From contig OZ007574.1 of the NCBI GenBank assembly GCA_963931925.1, positions 30,670,413-30,734,412 of the forward strand: DNA of 64,000 nucleotides. Reading direction: 5' to 3'. Shown in pieces: positions 34,810 through 46,384 of this stretch. Made by a program: the position numbers and the translations under genes. The DNA is from Onchidella celtica (Eukaryota; Mollusca; Gastropoda; Systellommatophora; Onchidiidae). A model generated the notes under the pieces. The model was given only the letters and a program-made list of their open reading frames with translations. It was not told where the DNA came from and did not search any database. Position 1 is the stretch's first letter, and every line of letters begins with the position of its first letter.

Positions 34810-35449
34810 GACTATCTATCTGTTTGCCGTCCTGCCTACTAATCGACCTGTCCATCTACATTACTATCCCTGTCCATGTCCTTACAACGATTTTTTTCTG
34901 TCTCATAATTATAACGTCATTCTTGATTACTGCACGGGTTTGAGTGGTTTATTATGAAATTGTTAACGTTTGTTTATAACTTTGAAAATCCTCTGTTCTT
35001 TACCTTCAGTAGCATAAAGTGTAATACAATTCCAAAGCAGAGAAAAGTCTGGTCATAGATAATTCTAATTACAGGACAAACGCTATATTTAAGACTCACA
35101 CACAAATGCAAAAGATAGCCTGGATGCTGCTGCTCTCCATATCTGATTGTAGGGCCAAATACCAGTGAGTTAATAGGAGCTTTCCCTTGCTATTGCCTTG
35201 AGAACCAAGAACCAAGAATTTTCCGTACGAAATCTTTAGCCAGTGATGGCGGGGACAGGGGAAAGTGTTGCAGTCTTTGAAGCAGTTTGCAGTGGCAAAC
35301 ATTGAATGTTTTCTTTATACCTCTTCTCTAACTGTTTGGCGGCATGAAGAGGGTTGTACTGAGGTCGAGCAAACATAATTTAACATAGGAGCGGAAATTA
35401 TGAGGACTAATTTCACATTATAATTGCACACGCATACTCACATGAAGCT
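34810..35449. other. Non-coding stretch
   Basis: Nothing recognised. Confidence 0.4.
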
Positions 35450-35492
35450 ATACACACATACACACACACACACATACACACACACGTACACA
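35450..35492. repeat. (CA)n microsatellite
   Basis: CA repeat with T interruptions. Confidence 0.9.
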
Positions 35493-35754
35493 AACGCAGA
35501 CACTAATTTTCACAACTTGTGGTGTTAAGTTCTCATGGAACAAATAATCTGGTCTAAGCTCTCTCTTAAATTTGGTTATATTATGATCAACAGCGACTAC
35601 AACTATAAAAACAATGGCGCCCAGGACGAAGACGACGACAACAGCATCAACGATAATAACCAATACAACAACAACAACAGACTAAAATAACAAAACCGAC
35701 GGTGACGAACGACAGCAACAAATGAGAACAAGAGTAGCAACATCAGCAGCAAAA

Positions 35755-36079
35755 AGAACAAGAAAAAGAACAAGAACAAGAACAAGAAAAAGAACAAGAA
35801 CAAGAACAAGAACAAGAACAAGAAAAAGAACAAGAACAAGAACAAGAACAAGAAAAAGAACAAGAAAAAGAACAAGAACAAGAACAAGAACAAGAACAAG
35901 AAAAAGAACAAGAACAAGAACAAGAAAAAGAACAAGAACAAGAAAAAGAACAAGAACAAGAACAAGAACAAGAAAAAGAACAAGAACAAGAAAAAGAACA
36001 AGAACAAGAACAAGAACAAGAAAAGGAACAAGAACAAGAACAAGAACAAGAACAAGAACAAGAACAAGAACAAGAACAA
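35755..36079 (+). repeat. Hexanucleotide (AAGAAC)n array
   Basis: About 54 hexamers, with AAGAAA variants placed at irregular intervals. Because the unit is a multiple of three, all frames stay open and give long artefactual proteins on both strands (Arg-Thr-Arg-Lys, Phe-Leu and Val-Leu types). Confidence 0.96.
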
Positions 36080-37483
36080 TAGCAAACAACTACAAAAAGA
36101 ACAAGAACAATAAATATCATGGGGCCTCAAGTGAAAGTCAGACAGTAAGTCGGGAAATAAACCTACGGATACTTCTTAAATGTTATAAACGGGACTTATC
36201 ATCCCGAACTGTAGCAAATTATGATTCGAGTTAAGCTAGGTGGTAGAAAGAGATATACGGTACAGTTTTTGTTATGTATGAAGGAACTTGAAGGCAACAA
36301 CTATGCAATTAGAGCTACTATTACTCAATAGAACAGTAGTTATCTTTTTGACATATGGACAGACAACACAGATTTCAACATCCAGTTAAACCTTTAAGGG
36401 TCTTACCTCCGCACGTTTCATGATGTCATACAATTCATCAAAACGTAGATCCATAGAGTGATTGCAGACACATCCTGGGGCACCTCTTTAAGAAAGTAAC
36501 AAGAACTCGAAAATAACATGTAACAGTTCAGCACTACTTGATCTATATTCCGGGAATGGCACCGAAGGCGTTGACCTACATTCTGACGTGCTATAATCAT
36601 AGACGATCGCGAAACAGTTTCGCTACTTCACAACTCCTTCCTACGGACAGAAACATGCACAACAAGAAAATTTCTGGTTAGAAATGATCGTCTCTATCTG
36701 AGTGAAATGTCCACGCTTAAATCAGAGCCTTCAATCTGTTTTTACTGGAGACGGTAGGCCGGCTTGAGCCCAGCTCCGACGCCATGTTTTTACACTAAAC
36801 ACAGCCAGGGTTAACGCAATAAGGCACCACTTTTTCTTCTCTTTTCCTTTACATTTATGCTGCCAAAAGAGTATGGGCCCCTTTATATATAAAGAAATTC
36901 GTCATTTATGCAAAGTTTACTTGATGCAGTGGTTGAGACGTAGAAAAAAAGGGATACCTCGTAAATAATGGAGCTAGGAAGATAAACATTGTGTGTTTTG
37001 GCTTGGGAACGGTAGGATGATCGCTGGAAAGGTTTTCTGAAGAGTGATGATAGCGTTAGACAGCTAGGCCTGGCTAGGCGATGTGTGGTGTGAAATGGTG
37101 CGTGTTAAGGTTACATGTTAAACTAACCTCCCAACTGATCCGAGCGGACTTCACAACACACTGCCGTACAAATATTGATGTATCCCAAGAGAATACCGTG
37201 AACGAAAATATTATCTCTTGTTCACTCCGAGCTGGGGTTCTTGTTAGTGGTGGCCGGCAAATCAGAAGCCGATATAATGTTCTCAAAGCATCGGCTTGTT
37301 CGGGAGAGAGGTTTAATCCAGGGGTTCCTATACAGGCAAAAATTCATGTATTATTTCCACTCTGGCGTAGCGTTTGTTCATGAACAGATTAGAGAACAAT
37401 TATGTATATAATATTATATATATATATATACACACAAGAATACGCGATGATACACATATCCGTCACCAATGTGACCCTCATTA
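36080..37483. other. Non-coding stretch
   Basis: A (TA)n run lies near 37410-37430. Nothing else recognised. Confidence 0.4.
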
Positions 37484-37665
37484 ATAATAGTAATAACAAT
37501 AATAGACAGCATTTATCTCAATAACAACCAGGCTCTAAGCACTTTACAACATCTATATCATATAATCACATACACAAAACACATTCATACTCAGGACAAG
37601 TCATAAAATTTTCAGTCTCTCTCAAAGACAAAGGCAGAGAATTCCAAATCTGACGCCAAATCTCA
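37484..37665 (-). mobile_element. LINE 3' end (CR1/L2-like), copy 2
   Basis: On the minus strand it matches the copies at 17243 and 51853: a decayed RT C-terminus with aatttggaattctctgccttt-like sequence, then ttgtaaagtgcttagagcct, and an ATT-rich tail near 37484-37505. It is 5'-truncated at about 37665. Confidence 0.7.
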
Positions 37666-37706
37666 TTCTCAAGCAATACCGCGGATAACTTGGCTGCTTC
37701 CTGAAC

Positions 37707-37832
37707 AACAAGAACAGCAACAGCAAAAGCACCAGCACCACCAGCACCAACACCAGCACCCTCACCACCACCATCACCGCCATCACCACCACCACCACCG
37801 TCACCACCACCACCACCACCAACAACAACAAA
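37707..37832 (+). repeat. CAN trinucleotide-rich region
   Basis: CAA, CAG and CAC triplets dominate. Low complexity. Confidence 0.85.
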
Positions 37833-38551
37833 TGGACAAGGCCAAGGCTACAATTTACGCAAGATGCCTCAGAAATACAATAGCGTAGGCAGTGACCTAC
37901 AGAACTTATCACAAGCAACAACAACAACAAATACGACAAATATATGGGCCAGCCGTTACTATTTACACATCAGACACAAGCAAAACAATAGCGGTGACTG
38001 TAACAACAACAAATAAATCAAAAACAACAATACCAGCAATGTCACTGATACATCGCTTTTGTTTCCTTTATCAACAACAACGGAATCTAAAACAATAAAT
38101 CTTTTGAAAACCAAATGATGACACAACCCTGTCCTCATTGGATATTTAATTTTATTCTCAATTAATTCGTTCCCCGTTGAAACCCCTAATCTCGCCGATC
38201 TACAATTTCGTCTTCCTGTTGTATTGTCTCCTCAACAAAAAAAAAAGTAGCTTTTCAGGGTAAAGAAAACATGGCATTACATAACCATTGTCAGCGAATC
38301 TAAACCGGCGCCAGTTGAAGGAAACTGGCGTGTCTTGGCCTTGTCTCACAACATTTAAAACATTCATTAATTCGTTTATAACGACATGCCTGTAGAATCA
38401 AAATTGACAGCGATTAAGCTGTTTGTATTAAATCTAACAATCTGGCTTTTACTTTCTCAGGGGAGAGTCTATTATGTATGCAAAACAAGTATTTAACAAA
38501 ATAATAGAAAATAACATAGGACAGTTTGTTTTCACGTGGACCTGTGATTAG
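37833..38551. other. Non-coding stretch
   Basis: Nothing recognised before the LINE junction. Confidence 0.4.
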
Positions 38552-40170
38552 GCAAGAATGCTTCTGAATCGCCTTCTTGATCACCTCTCGTCAAATGACT
38601 TGCTTCCCGAGAGCCAATGTGGCTTTCGTAAAGAGAGGGGAACGGCGGATATGATTTTTGCTGCCAGACAGATTCAGGAAAAATGCATGGAACAAAATAA
38701 AGCGCTGTATATCACATTTGTTGACCTCACAAAAGCATTTGACACAGTGTGTCGTGAAGGCCTCTGGAAAATCTTGGCGAAGTTTGGGTGTCCACCCGAA
38801 TTCATCACAATAGTGCGCCAGTTTCATGATGGCATGCAAGCTGCAGTCAAAAGCAACGGCAGTGTTTCAGAGCCCTTTGCTGTCACAAATGGGGTAAAAC
38901 AGGGTTGTGTCTTAGCCTCAACTCTGTTCAGCATCATGTTCTCTGCAATGCTACAAGAAGCCTTTAGCTCTCCTCCTCAAGGGGTAAGCATCAAGTACCG
39001 AACTGATGGCAGTCTATTCAACCTCAGGAGACTTCAGGCAAAAACCAAAACCAAAAGTACTCAAGTCTGTGACCTACTATTTGCTGATGATTGTGCACTT
39101 CTGGCACACGATGAGGATAGCATGCAAAACTGTGTTGATAAGTTCTCTAGTGCCTGTGACAACTTTGGCCTCACAATAAGCACAAAGAAGACGGAAGTGC
39201 TCCATCAGCCTACTCCAGACGACAAGTATCCTGTGACCCCAAATATCAAAGTCCATGACAGTCTTCTGAAGGTGTCGGAGAACTTCACCTATCTTGGCAG
39301 TACACTGTCTTCCGCGGCTCGTGTTGATACTGAAATTCTCTCAAGAATCAGCAAAGCCAGCTCTGCATTTGGCAGGCTTCGAAAGAGAGTATGGGATGTC
39401 GCCGGCATTCGCATAGACACTAAGCTGAAAGTGTACAATGCTGTGGTCCTTCCCACCCTACTCTATGGGGCTGAAACCTGGACAGTGTACCAATCGCATG
39501 CCAGAAAGCTAAATCACTTTCATCTGGCCTGCCTTAGAAAGATCCTAAGGATCAAATGGCAGGATAAAATTCCAGACAGTGAGGTCCTCAATCGTGCCAA
39601 GGAATTGAGCATCTTCTGCCACCTGAAAAAAATTCAGCTACGTTGGGCAGGACATGTTGTCAGAATGCCCGACTCCAGACTCCCTAAGCAAATCTTCTTC
39701 TCTGAGCTCTCCAATGGAACGAGGAATGTTGGGGCCCCAAAGAGACGTTACAAAGACACTCTCAAGCAATCACTGAAGGCCTTTGCCATTGATGTGAGTG
39801 AGTGGGAAAAGCTCTCGCTTGATCGTGCAAATTGGAGGGCGGCCCTTACCAGAGGCAGCAAAGCATGGGAAGCTGACAGAGTCCAACAGGCTATCAAAAA
39901 AAGAGAACGGCGCAAGAAAAGGCCCAGTGGTACTGAACCAACGGAGCACTCTTGTCATTTATGCGGAAGGGTCTGCAGGGCAAAAATAGGACTTATCAGT
40001 CACATGAGAAGCCATAAGTCATGAAAGAACAGTCTTTCCATTCTGTCCTCTGTGTCCTTTACTTCTCTTTATTGTCCATGTGTTGAAATTCTCAACAATT
40101 TCTGTTCTTTATTCCTCTGGTGTTGTTAAGGTCATCATCATACCTGATGGACGAACTATTATTATTACAC
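38552..40170 (+). mobile_element. 5'-truncated LINE (non-LTR retrotransposon)
   Basis: Homology begins abruptly at about 38552, inside the RT domain and 9 bp after an in-frame TAG. That is the usual 5' truncation of LINE insertions. The ORF ends at 40024. The short 3' UTR ends near catcatcatacctgatggac and a tattattatta tail at about 40155-40168. The endonuclease and N-terminal RT parts are missing. Confidence 0.88.
38558..40024 (+). CDS. LINE reverse transcriptase C-terminal part with zinc finger
   Basis: 488 codons without a stop. In residue numbers from the first ATG: R-K-x-R-G-T-x-D region 24-31, motif A FVDLTKAFD 54-62 (Asp56), motif B NGVKQGC 111-117, motif C FADD 175-178 with both catalytic aspartates, and FTYLGSTLS at 243-251. 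There follow a thumb and C-terminal region including LLYGAETWT and LRWAGHVVRMPDSRLPK, and a basic tail. The finger C466-x2-C469-x12-H482-x3-H486 probably binds nucleic acid. RT and endonuclease together make such elements move by target-primed reverse transcription, but the endonuclease is missing here. The clade is probably RTE-like; I am not certain. The preserved frame suggests a fairly recent insertion. Confidence 0.88.
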   Translation: MLLNRLLDHLSSNDLLPESQCGFRKERGTADMIFAARQIQEKCMEQNKALYITFVDLTKAFDTVCREGLWKILAKFGCPPEFITIVRQFHDGMQAAVKSNGSVSEPFAVTNGVKQGCVLASTLFSIMFSAMLQEAFSSPPQGVSIKYRTDGSLFNLRRLQAKTKTKSTQVCDLLFADDCALLAHDEDSMQNCVDKFSSACDNFGLTISTKKTEVLHQPTPDDKYPVTPNIKVHDSLLKVSENFTYLGSTLSSAARVDTEILSRISKASSAFGRLRKRVWDVAGIRIDTKLKVYNAVVLPTLLYGAETWTVYQSHARKLNHFHLACLRKILRIKWQDKIPDSEVLNRAKELSIFCHLKKIQLRWAGHVVRMPDSRLPKQIFFSELSNGTRNVGAPKRRYKDTLKQSLKAFAIDVSEWEKLSLDRANWRAALTRGSKAWEADRVQQAIKKRERRKKRPSGTEPTEHSCHLCGRVCRAKIGLISHMRSHKS

Positions 40171-40296
40171 TTAGCAATCTAGTATTATTAAATTTGACAC
40201 GGTCGAGTTGTCTGTCTAAATGTTCATACATGATGCCACAAGAGCTTGATTTACACTTCAGACAACAGGCACGATAAGATAGATGGATGGATCATT
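40171..40296. other. LINE-to-minisatellite spacer
   Basis: Short unique sequence between the LINE tail and the array. Confidence 0.4.
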
Positions 40297-40971
40297 GATC
40301 TCAGTGATAATGTTCTAGGTTTTTGTACTAGGAGGCTCCCTGATCTCAGTGATAATGTTCTAGGTTTTTGTACTAGGAGGCTCCCTGATCTCAGTGATAA
40401 TGTTCTAGGTTTTTGTACTAGGAGGCTCCCTGATCTCAGTGATAATGTTCTAGGTTTTTGTACTAGGAGGCTCCCTGATCTCAGTGATAATGTTCTAGGT
40501 TTTTGTACTAGGAGGCTCCCTGATCTCAGTGATAATGTTCTAGGTTTTTGTATTAGGAGGCTCCCTGATCTCAGTGATAATGTTCTAGGTTTTTGTACTA
40601 GGAGGCTCCCTGATCTCAGTGATAATGTTCTAGGTTTTTGTACTAGGAGGCTCCCTGATCTCAGTGATAATGTTCTAGGTTTTTGTACTAGGAGGCTCCC
40701 TGATCTCAGTGATAATGTTCTAGGTTTTTGTACTAGGAGGCTCCCTGATCTCAGTGATAATGTTCTAGGTTTTTGTACTAGGAGGCTCCCTGATCTCAGT
40801 GATAATGTTCTAGGTTTTTGTACTAGGAGGCTCCCTGATCTCATTGATAATGTTCTAGGTTTTTGTACTAGGAGGCTCCCTGATCTCAGTGATAATGTTC
40901 TAGGTTTTTGTACTAGGAGGCTCCCTGATCTCAGTGATAATGTTCTAGGTTTTTGTACTAGGAGGCTCCCT
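40297..40971. repeat. 45-bp minisatellite, 15 copies
   Basis: Fifteen head-to-tail copies of a 45-bp unit that begins gatctcagtgataatgttct on the plus strand. They are nearly identical; one copy has tattagg for tactagg (about 40551) and one has tcattga for tcagtga (about 40842). On the minus strand the unit begins with the last ~27 bp of the adjacent SINE's 3' end and continues into that SINE's target-site duplication. As 45 is divisible by three, both strands stay open (263 and 197 codons); these are not genes. Confidence 0.97.
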
Positions 40972-41301
40972 GATCTTGGAACTTACACCTCACTTTTCTT
41001 GGTTTTTCTTTCCTTGTTAAGTTTTTGTGTGTTTTAGTGGTAACTTTAAAAAAACAAAAAAACTGTTAGGCTTGCTCTTCTCGATTTCTATCTGCCAAAG
41101 TATCTTCAACTTGCGCAACATGCACACGGGTCCTAGGTTTTCGCCCCGTATCCGAGAAGACTAGGTGCTCGATCCCACCTACTATAGGACCAGGGTCAGG
41201 AGTTTTCCACCCAGATTCCAGCATGCCTGCACCGACCGGGATCGAACCGGGTACTTTCGGCAGGAGAGGAGAGCACCTTGCCTCCAGACGAACCTGTCCC
41301 C
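40972..41301 (-). mobile_element. tRNA-derived SINE, tail type A, flanked by its target duplication
   Basis: The head on the minus strand is ggggacaggttcgtctggag, with its B box at 41238-41250. The 3' end carries gtgaggtgtaagttccaaga, then the type-A tail equivalent (tcagggagcctcctag). The 5' flank on the minus strand, agaatgttatcattgagatc, and the sequence after the 3' end, agaacattatcactgagatc, form an ~20-bp target-site duplication with three differences. Confidence 0.9.
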
Positions 41302-42939
41302 CTGATCTCAATGATAACATTCTGTCTCCCACTTATATGTGAACCCCTAATCACGTGGAAGACGTAAAGCAATTATCAAGTCACCAGGAGAGCGAAAATA
41401 TTGATCCGTGTGGATTTTCAACATTAATGAATGAAGTTATTCTAATGCATATTCATCCCCAGTTTCCATCTGACTATTGCTAAATATGCTTTTATTTGCA
41501 TGTTTTGTCATTTTCTGAACATTTTCTCAAATATTTGCTAGTCTATGACAGTAAAAGATTACCAAAAAAAAATAAAAAAATAATGATAATAGTAAAGACA
41601 ATAATAATAATAATATTAATAGTAATAATAATAATAAAAATAATAATAATAACCACATACCCCTCTCTCCCCAGCAATAATTGGTTTTTTAAAGCCAGCT
41701 CTTGCAAAATAATTATAACGAGATCTTGTAACTAAACAATTCTATTTATACTTATCAAGTCAAAATCCCTAATCTCTCTTTCTCTCTCTTTACTCAGTCT
41801 TTTCTCTAAGCCGTCAAATTCATGTTTTCCTATGAAAAAGAGCGCTTCCAAAGTAGGGGTCAACTACCGTAAACCATCCCATAATTTTATTCCCTCCTAC
41901 CGCCCCCCCCCCCTCCCCCATTATTTTTGTCTGTGACATTGTCATTGACACACTCTATAACTTCATTCTTTGCTATGAAAACAATGGCAGAATAGATTCT
42001 GGCAGTACCCTGTGAGTTTAATTATGGTAAATGGAGCATGTTACACATAATTTGATACGATAATATACAACTACTTGACGCACTCATTGATCTCTTCTGA
42101 AATTTGAAAGATTAACATTGAAAAGCATGTGATGTTTTAACATGAAAACCACAGGCTGCATATCCTTTTCTTTGTCTACAGTTTGAAAACTGAGAAGCAG
42201 CATAAGTATAGTTTTTAAAATAAAAATTCGTGGTTTATTATTTTTTTCCTTCTGCGTTAGCAACTATTGTTCTATCATACTCCGATTTTTTCCCCGAATA
42301 GTAGTTCTTTTCCTGACATTAAAAAAAAATAAATTATAATCATACAATCATGGAGTCTCGAAAAATGCACACACAAATGAACCGCTTTACGTTGTTTGCC
42401 ACTCTGCTGAACTAATGTCTGGCCCAGGACGGCTATAATTTTTTTAATACATGTGATAACTCAAATACTTACACATCTGTCCTCTTTAATTTGAATTATA
42501 AATCTTGGACATATATTATCTTAATTGACCGGTATCAATAACTATATAAAGTGTGTATGTATTAGGGAGACACTTTATGTACAAAGGTCCTTTTTTTTTT
42601 TACGTTTGCTTTGAATGCATGAAAATGCAGACGGTGCCTAATTTTCTCCAAAGGATGTCATAATTTCATTTCTTATTCTGACCACTTGTATCCCTCCATT
42701 GTAGATGACACCAGCAAGGGCTTTCTTGTCTCTGCTATATTAGTGTCAACCTTTTAAATGAGATCACTGCTTCCTTTATCTGGTGCAGGAAAATACCGCA
42801 TCATTGTTGAGTATTATAATGCAAGGAGACATCAAGAGACAGACGTCTGCTTTCATTAGAACAAGGCAAAAAACTTGCATGCAGTCGTTCTACAAGATAA
42901 AGATTTTGAACACATTAAATTAAAAAAAGTTTTGAAAAA
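41302..42939. other. Non-coding stretch
   Basis: An (AAT)n microsatellite lies at about 41597-41652 and a C run at 41901-41915. Nothing else recognised. Confidence 0.45.
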
Positions 42940-43410
42940 AAATTTTGCTTAATCCTTAAGATTTAATACTTTTTTTGAAATCTTGAAAACAATAGTTAGT
43001 GATGTTCTGATTGTACGTTTCGTTTTGCTTGACCTTTAAGATTTAATACTGTTCTTTAATATTTGGTACGTTTAGTTTGACCATTAAGGTCTGACATTTT
43101 TTTTTAAGCAATTGAAAACTTTGGTTACAGAAATTTTGATGACACATTTTGTTTAACTTTTAAAACTTAATACTCTTTTAAACTATTGAAAACATTAGTT
43201 AGAGAATTTCTGGAAGTATGATCTGCTAGATGTTTAAAAGTTTATTCTCTTTTAAGACTATGAAAATGCTTGATCTTTAAGATTTAATATTCTTTTAAGA
43301 ATTTGAAAACGTTAGTTACGGAATTCCTGATGGTCTGTTTTGCTGGACCCTTAAGATTTTCGTATTCTTTTAAAATTCTGAAGAGCTTAGAGAAGTTCTG
43401 GTGCTCTTAG
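42940..43410. repeat. Degenerate tandem repeat, ~76-bp unit
   Basis: The motif cttgacctttaagatttaat and variants recur near 42950, 43029, 43077, 43152, 43225, 43268 and 43344. It is followed by actcttttaa- and tgaaaacattagtta-like blocks. Spacings of 73-79 bp alternate with 43-48 bp, as if some units lost their second half. The copies are old and diverged. Confidence 0.75.
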
Positions 43411-44574
43411 TCTTTGTCAGTCAGTGAAAATGATGATGAAATGCAGAGATCAGATAAAGGAAAAATAGTCAAACTCGAATCGATGCCCAGATAGAAAGCG
43501 AGGGAACGGTGAATCCAGTAATTAAGCTGACCTAAATAGAAATTTAGAGGAATTAGCCCCCCTGTCTAGGACATTTTTGTCCGGGACCCCCATTAGAACC
43601 GCTGGCTGGCCGGAGATGGCCGGGGGTCCGGGAGTTGGGAACTTGTTTAGAGACAAAACAGGCGCACCGTTAACGCAATAATCAAGAGTGATCTGGGCAG
43701 ACAGCAGGGGAGGCGAATGGAGAGGGAAGAGGTGGGAGGAGGAAGACTAGAGAAAATAACTCGCCCATCCAGGGGCTGTCCCTTGTTGACAGCTGCAGTT
43801 TAGTGCTAGATCGATGCTGTTCAGTGAGTATCGCTAGAGTCGCACAGTTTTTCTTGCATCGATGCTAATGAGAAAATCAATAACAAAAAACCTAAAATAA
43901 AATAGTGCCCGAATTATGAGTTAAGTAAATAAATACATTGCTTAGATAAAAAAAAAAAAAAAGGAGGATAGATAATATAATATTGCAGTTACTAGATCCT
44001 ATATCCAGCGTTGCCCGGGAGCCTCCGCAGCCCTTCCTCCCTCTCCCTTCCTCTTCCTCTCTCTCTCCTCCTTCCCCTCCCACTCACTATCCCTGGGAGA
44101 AGTTTTTCTTAGAGGCAAAATTTGGGAGAGGTTCCACATGAGTTAAATGGTAGGGATACTACAAGGACGTAACTTTAAGAGCGTCTGTGAGCTTGAGCCC
44201 CACTGGCAGAATTAGTCCTCCAGGTGGATGTTTTTACAGTAAATGCAGGGCTCAGCGATTAACACACAGAACATAAATAATATGTGCCTCACTAAAGTTG
44301 GGTAACTCATATGGTACTGCTCCTGCAAATTTTACTCCTGCCACTAATAGCTATATTTTTGAATTACGTTTTTTTTTCTTCTCCAATATATTAATGTTTT
44401 AATTTTACTATAATTACATGTTTGGCATGTTTTTCTTGGTACTTTGCAAAGAACTTTGTTATTCTGTTATTATTTTGCCCGACAATTGTCAATGGCACCC
44501 TAATTGACTATCATAATAATTATTGTAAAATTGTTGAGATGATCGACAAGGAATACATAGCATTCACAAAGAGT
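43411..44574. other. Non-coding stretch
   Basis: A pyrimidine-rich tract lies at 44027-44085. The frame at 44422-44676 has a hydrophobic start but runs into the repeat at 44575. Confidence 0.4.
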
Positions 44575-44735
44575 TCAGTCCGTCACGACCACTTTGAACT
44601 CTTACAACTCTTTTGCTGTTGTTCAATTTTCTGGTTGAAAGGGTTAGGGGGTAGGGTTGGTGTAAGATTAGGTTGAGGGTTAGGGGGTACGGTAAGATCG
44701 CGGTTAGGATTAGGGACACCCTGATTTAGAAATAA
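44575..44735 (-). repeat. CCCTAA-bearing dispersed repeat, copy 3
   Basis: On the minus strand CCCTAA-like units are followed by caaccctaccccctaaccct, ttcaacc and aagagttc, in the same order as at 11985 and 46385. Confidence 0.65.
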
Positions 44736-45121
44736 CAACACTATAAATATTGTTACTGTCATCTTAAAAACAGTGACTAGCATAAAACCCATAGCGCATT
44801 GGGTAAAATAATTGTCTTGTGGACTATGAAGTTAAACGAGACCTCGCGCTAATAGACTGAAACAAATCTGTCTTTGCTAGGTATTTCAAAGGAAATTCAA
44901 GTCTGAATTACAACCGACGTAATGCATGATTTTTTGACGCAGTGTGCCAGCTGCTAGCCTAAAAGTTGTCAGAAGAGAAATCCAACTGACATTAAAATTT
45001 TGTTAGATTATTTCAGATCACCATATGGCTCACCATCTAATTCGGTGACAAAGACAAAAAAACTGCGTTAATTCAGCCTCGACTTGTCAAAACCAGTGTG
45101 CGAATATAGAAAACATTAGGA
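44736..45121. other. Non-coding stretch
   Basis: Nothing recognised. Confidence 0.4.
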
Positions 45122-45957
45122 CAGCGGTCCTCAACGTGGGCGATCCTCCTCCTCTCCCCCCCCCCCCTCAAGCAGGCGATTTTGCTTTCCAAGGGGGGGG
45201 GGGGGAGGGGACGAAGAAAAAGGTGACAAGGGGGAGAAAACGATGAGCGGAGGTGACTATATTTTTTTTCTGGTGGGGGAGATGAATGAAGACTAATTAC
45301 AGTAACATCTATTAAAAGAAAGTCGACTTTCTTCTTCCCGAAACAAAATAAACTAGCATTCTTGTGCCCAGATACATCAGTGATTGGCACAAACGTGACC
45401 AGCGGAAGAACCGATGTGTCGGTGATTGGCACACAAAGAGTTAACTATATAATCTGTTCTACTTGGGTTGGAATTTTTGGAGGCGGTGCAGCGATGACAG
45501 AAAATTTCGAATCTGTGTGTCTAAGTCTTTATTTTAGGAGGTTCGCTGTTTTTGGCATTTACATCTCACTTTTTTGTTTTTATTTTTCTAGTCCTTGTTT
45601 CTCTGTGTTGTTGTGGTCGGGATTAGTTTTTTTTATAGAATTTTTGCCCCGGCAGTGACCTTGTTCGGCCTGCTCTTCTCGACTTTCAACTGCCAAAGTA
45701 TCTTTAACGTGCGCAACGTGCACAGTGGCCCTCCAAGTTTTCGACTTTATGCGAGAAGACTAGGTGCTCGATCCCACCTATCATAGGATTAAGGACAGGA
45801 ATTTTGTCCCATCCAAAAAAAATTCCAATATGCCTGCACCGACCTGGGATGGAACCCGGTACCTTCGGCAGGAGAGGCGAGCATCTTGCCTCTAGACCAA
45901 CGTGTCCCTATTTGAAGTCTAAAGGGGCGATTGCTTGTAAACAGTTGAGAACCACTT
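45122..45957. mobile_element. hAT-type element carrying a SINE
   Basis: The left end is cagcggtcctcaacg. The right end, gttgagaaccactt, is its imperfect inverted copy. CAG-GGT-TCTCAAC-type ends are typical of one hAT group. It is mostly low-complexity inside (C run 45149-45162, G run 45186-45203) and carries the SINE at 45522-45909. The 8-bp flanks do not match, so the exact ends are uncertain. Confidence 0.65.
45522..45909 (-). mobile_element. tRNA-derived SINE, tail type A
   Basis: On the minus strand the head is gggacacgttggtctagagg, with its B box at about 45846-45857. The shared body is present, and the 3' end is gtgagatgtaaatgccaaaa, then aacctcctaaaataaagac. The possible target duplication is imperfect: atttcgaatct at the left, atttgaagtct at the right. 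Confidence 0.9.
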
Positions 45958-46384
45958 CACTCAACCATTGTCAAATTATAATAATAAAGTTACGAAACAG
46001 ACAACGTGCCGTGAATGAACTCTGCGTACTATTGTAAATACCGCATTGACGCGGCCACAACTACATTTTCGTGCAGAGAAAATAAAACTCTCCACTGTAC
46101 TGCAGCTTGGATAAATCGTAATTATTATCCAAGTTGTCACAGTAATTAATGACTTGTCATCGAAACACAAGCATAGCCATAACGAACAACAGCAGGAATC
46201 TGGGCACTTGTTTTCAAAAGTATTCGGAGCTCCGCTGACATTGTTTTCATTAATCATTATAATTATCAAATCAGGCTTCGAAACACACCAGGTAAAGGCC
46301 GCGCCTCAGGCAAAAGTCACAAAATTATTGTGTGTGGTCAGTTGTCACTATAGCTATAAAGATAAAATGACAGGGGAGGGGGTT
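45958..46384. other. Non-coding stretch
   Basis: Nothing recognised. Confidence 0.4.

Noticed and set aside
35603-36234. Long Arg-Thr-Lys, Phe-Leu and Val-Leu frames
   Set aside because: Produced by the hexanucleotide array, in several frames at once.
40297-40971. Regular array considered as CRISPR
   Set aside because: The copies are contiguous with no unique spacers, and the host is an animal.
40246-41037. 263- and 197-codon frames across the 45-bp array, resembling a repeat protein
   Set aside because: The unit length is a multiple of three, so every stop-free frame stays open on both strands. The unit is made of SINE tail and target duplication, not coding sequence.
44422-44676. 84-codon frame with a signal-peptide-like start
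   Set aside because: Its second half is a dispersed repeat that occurs twice more in the window.
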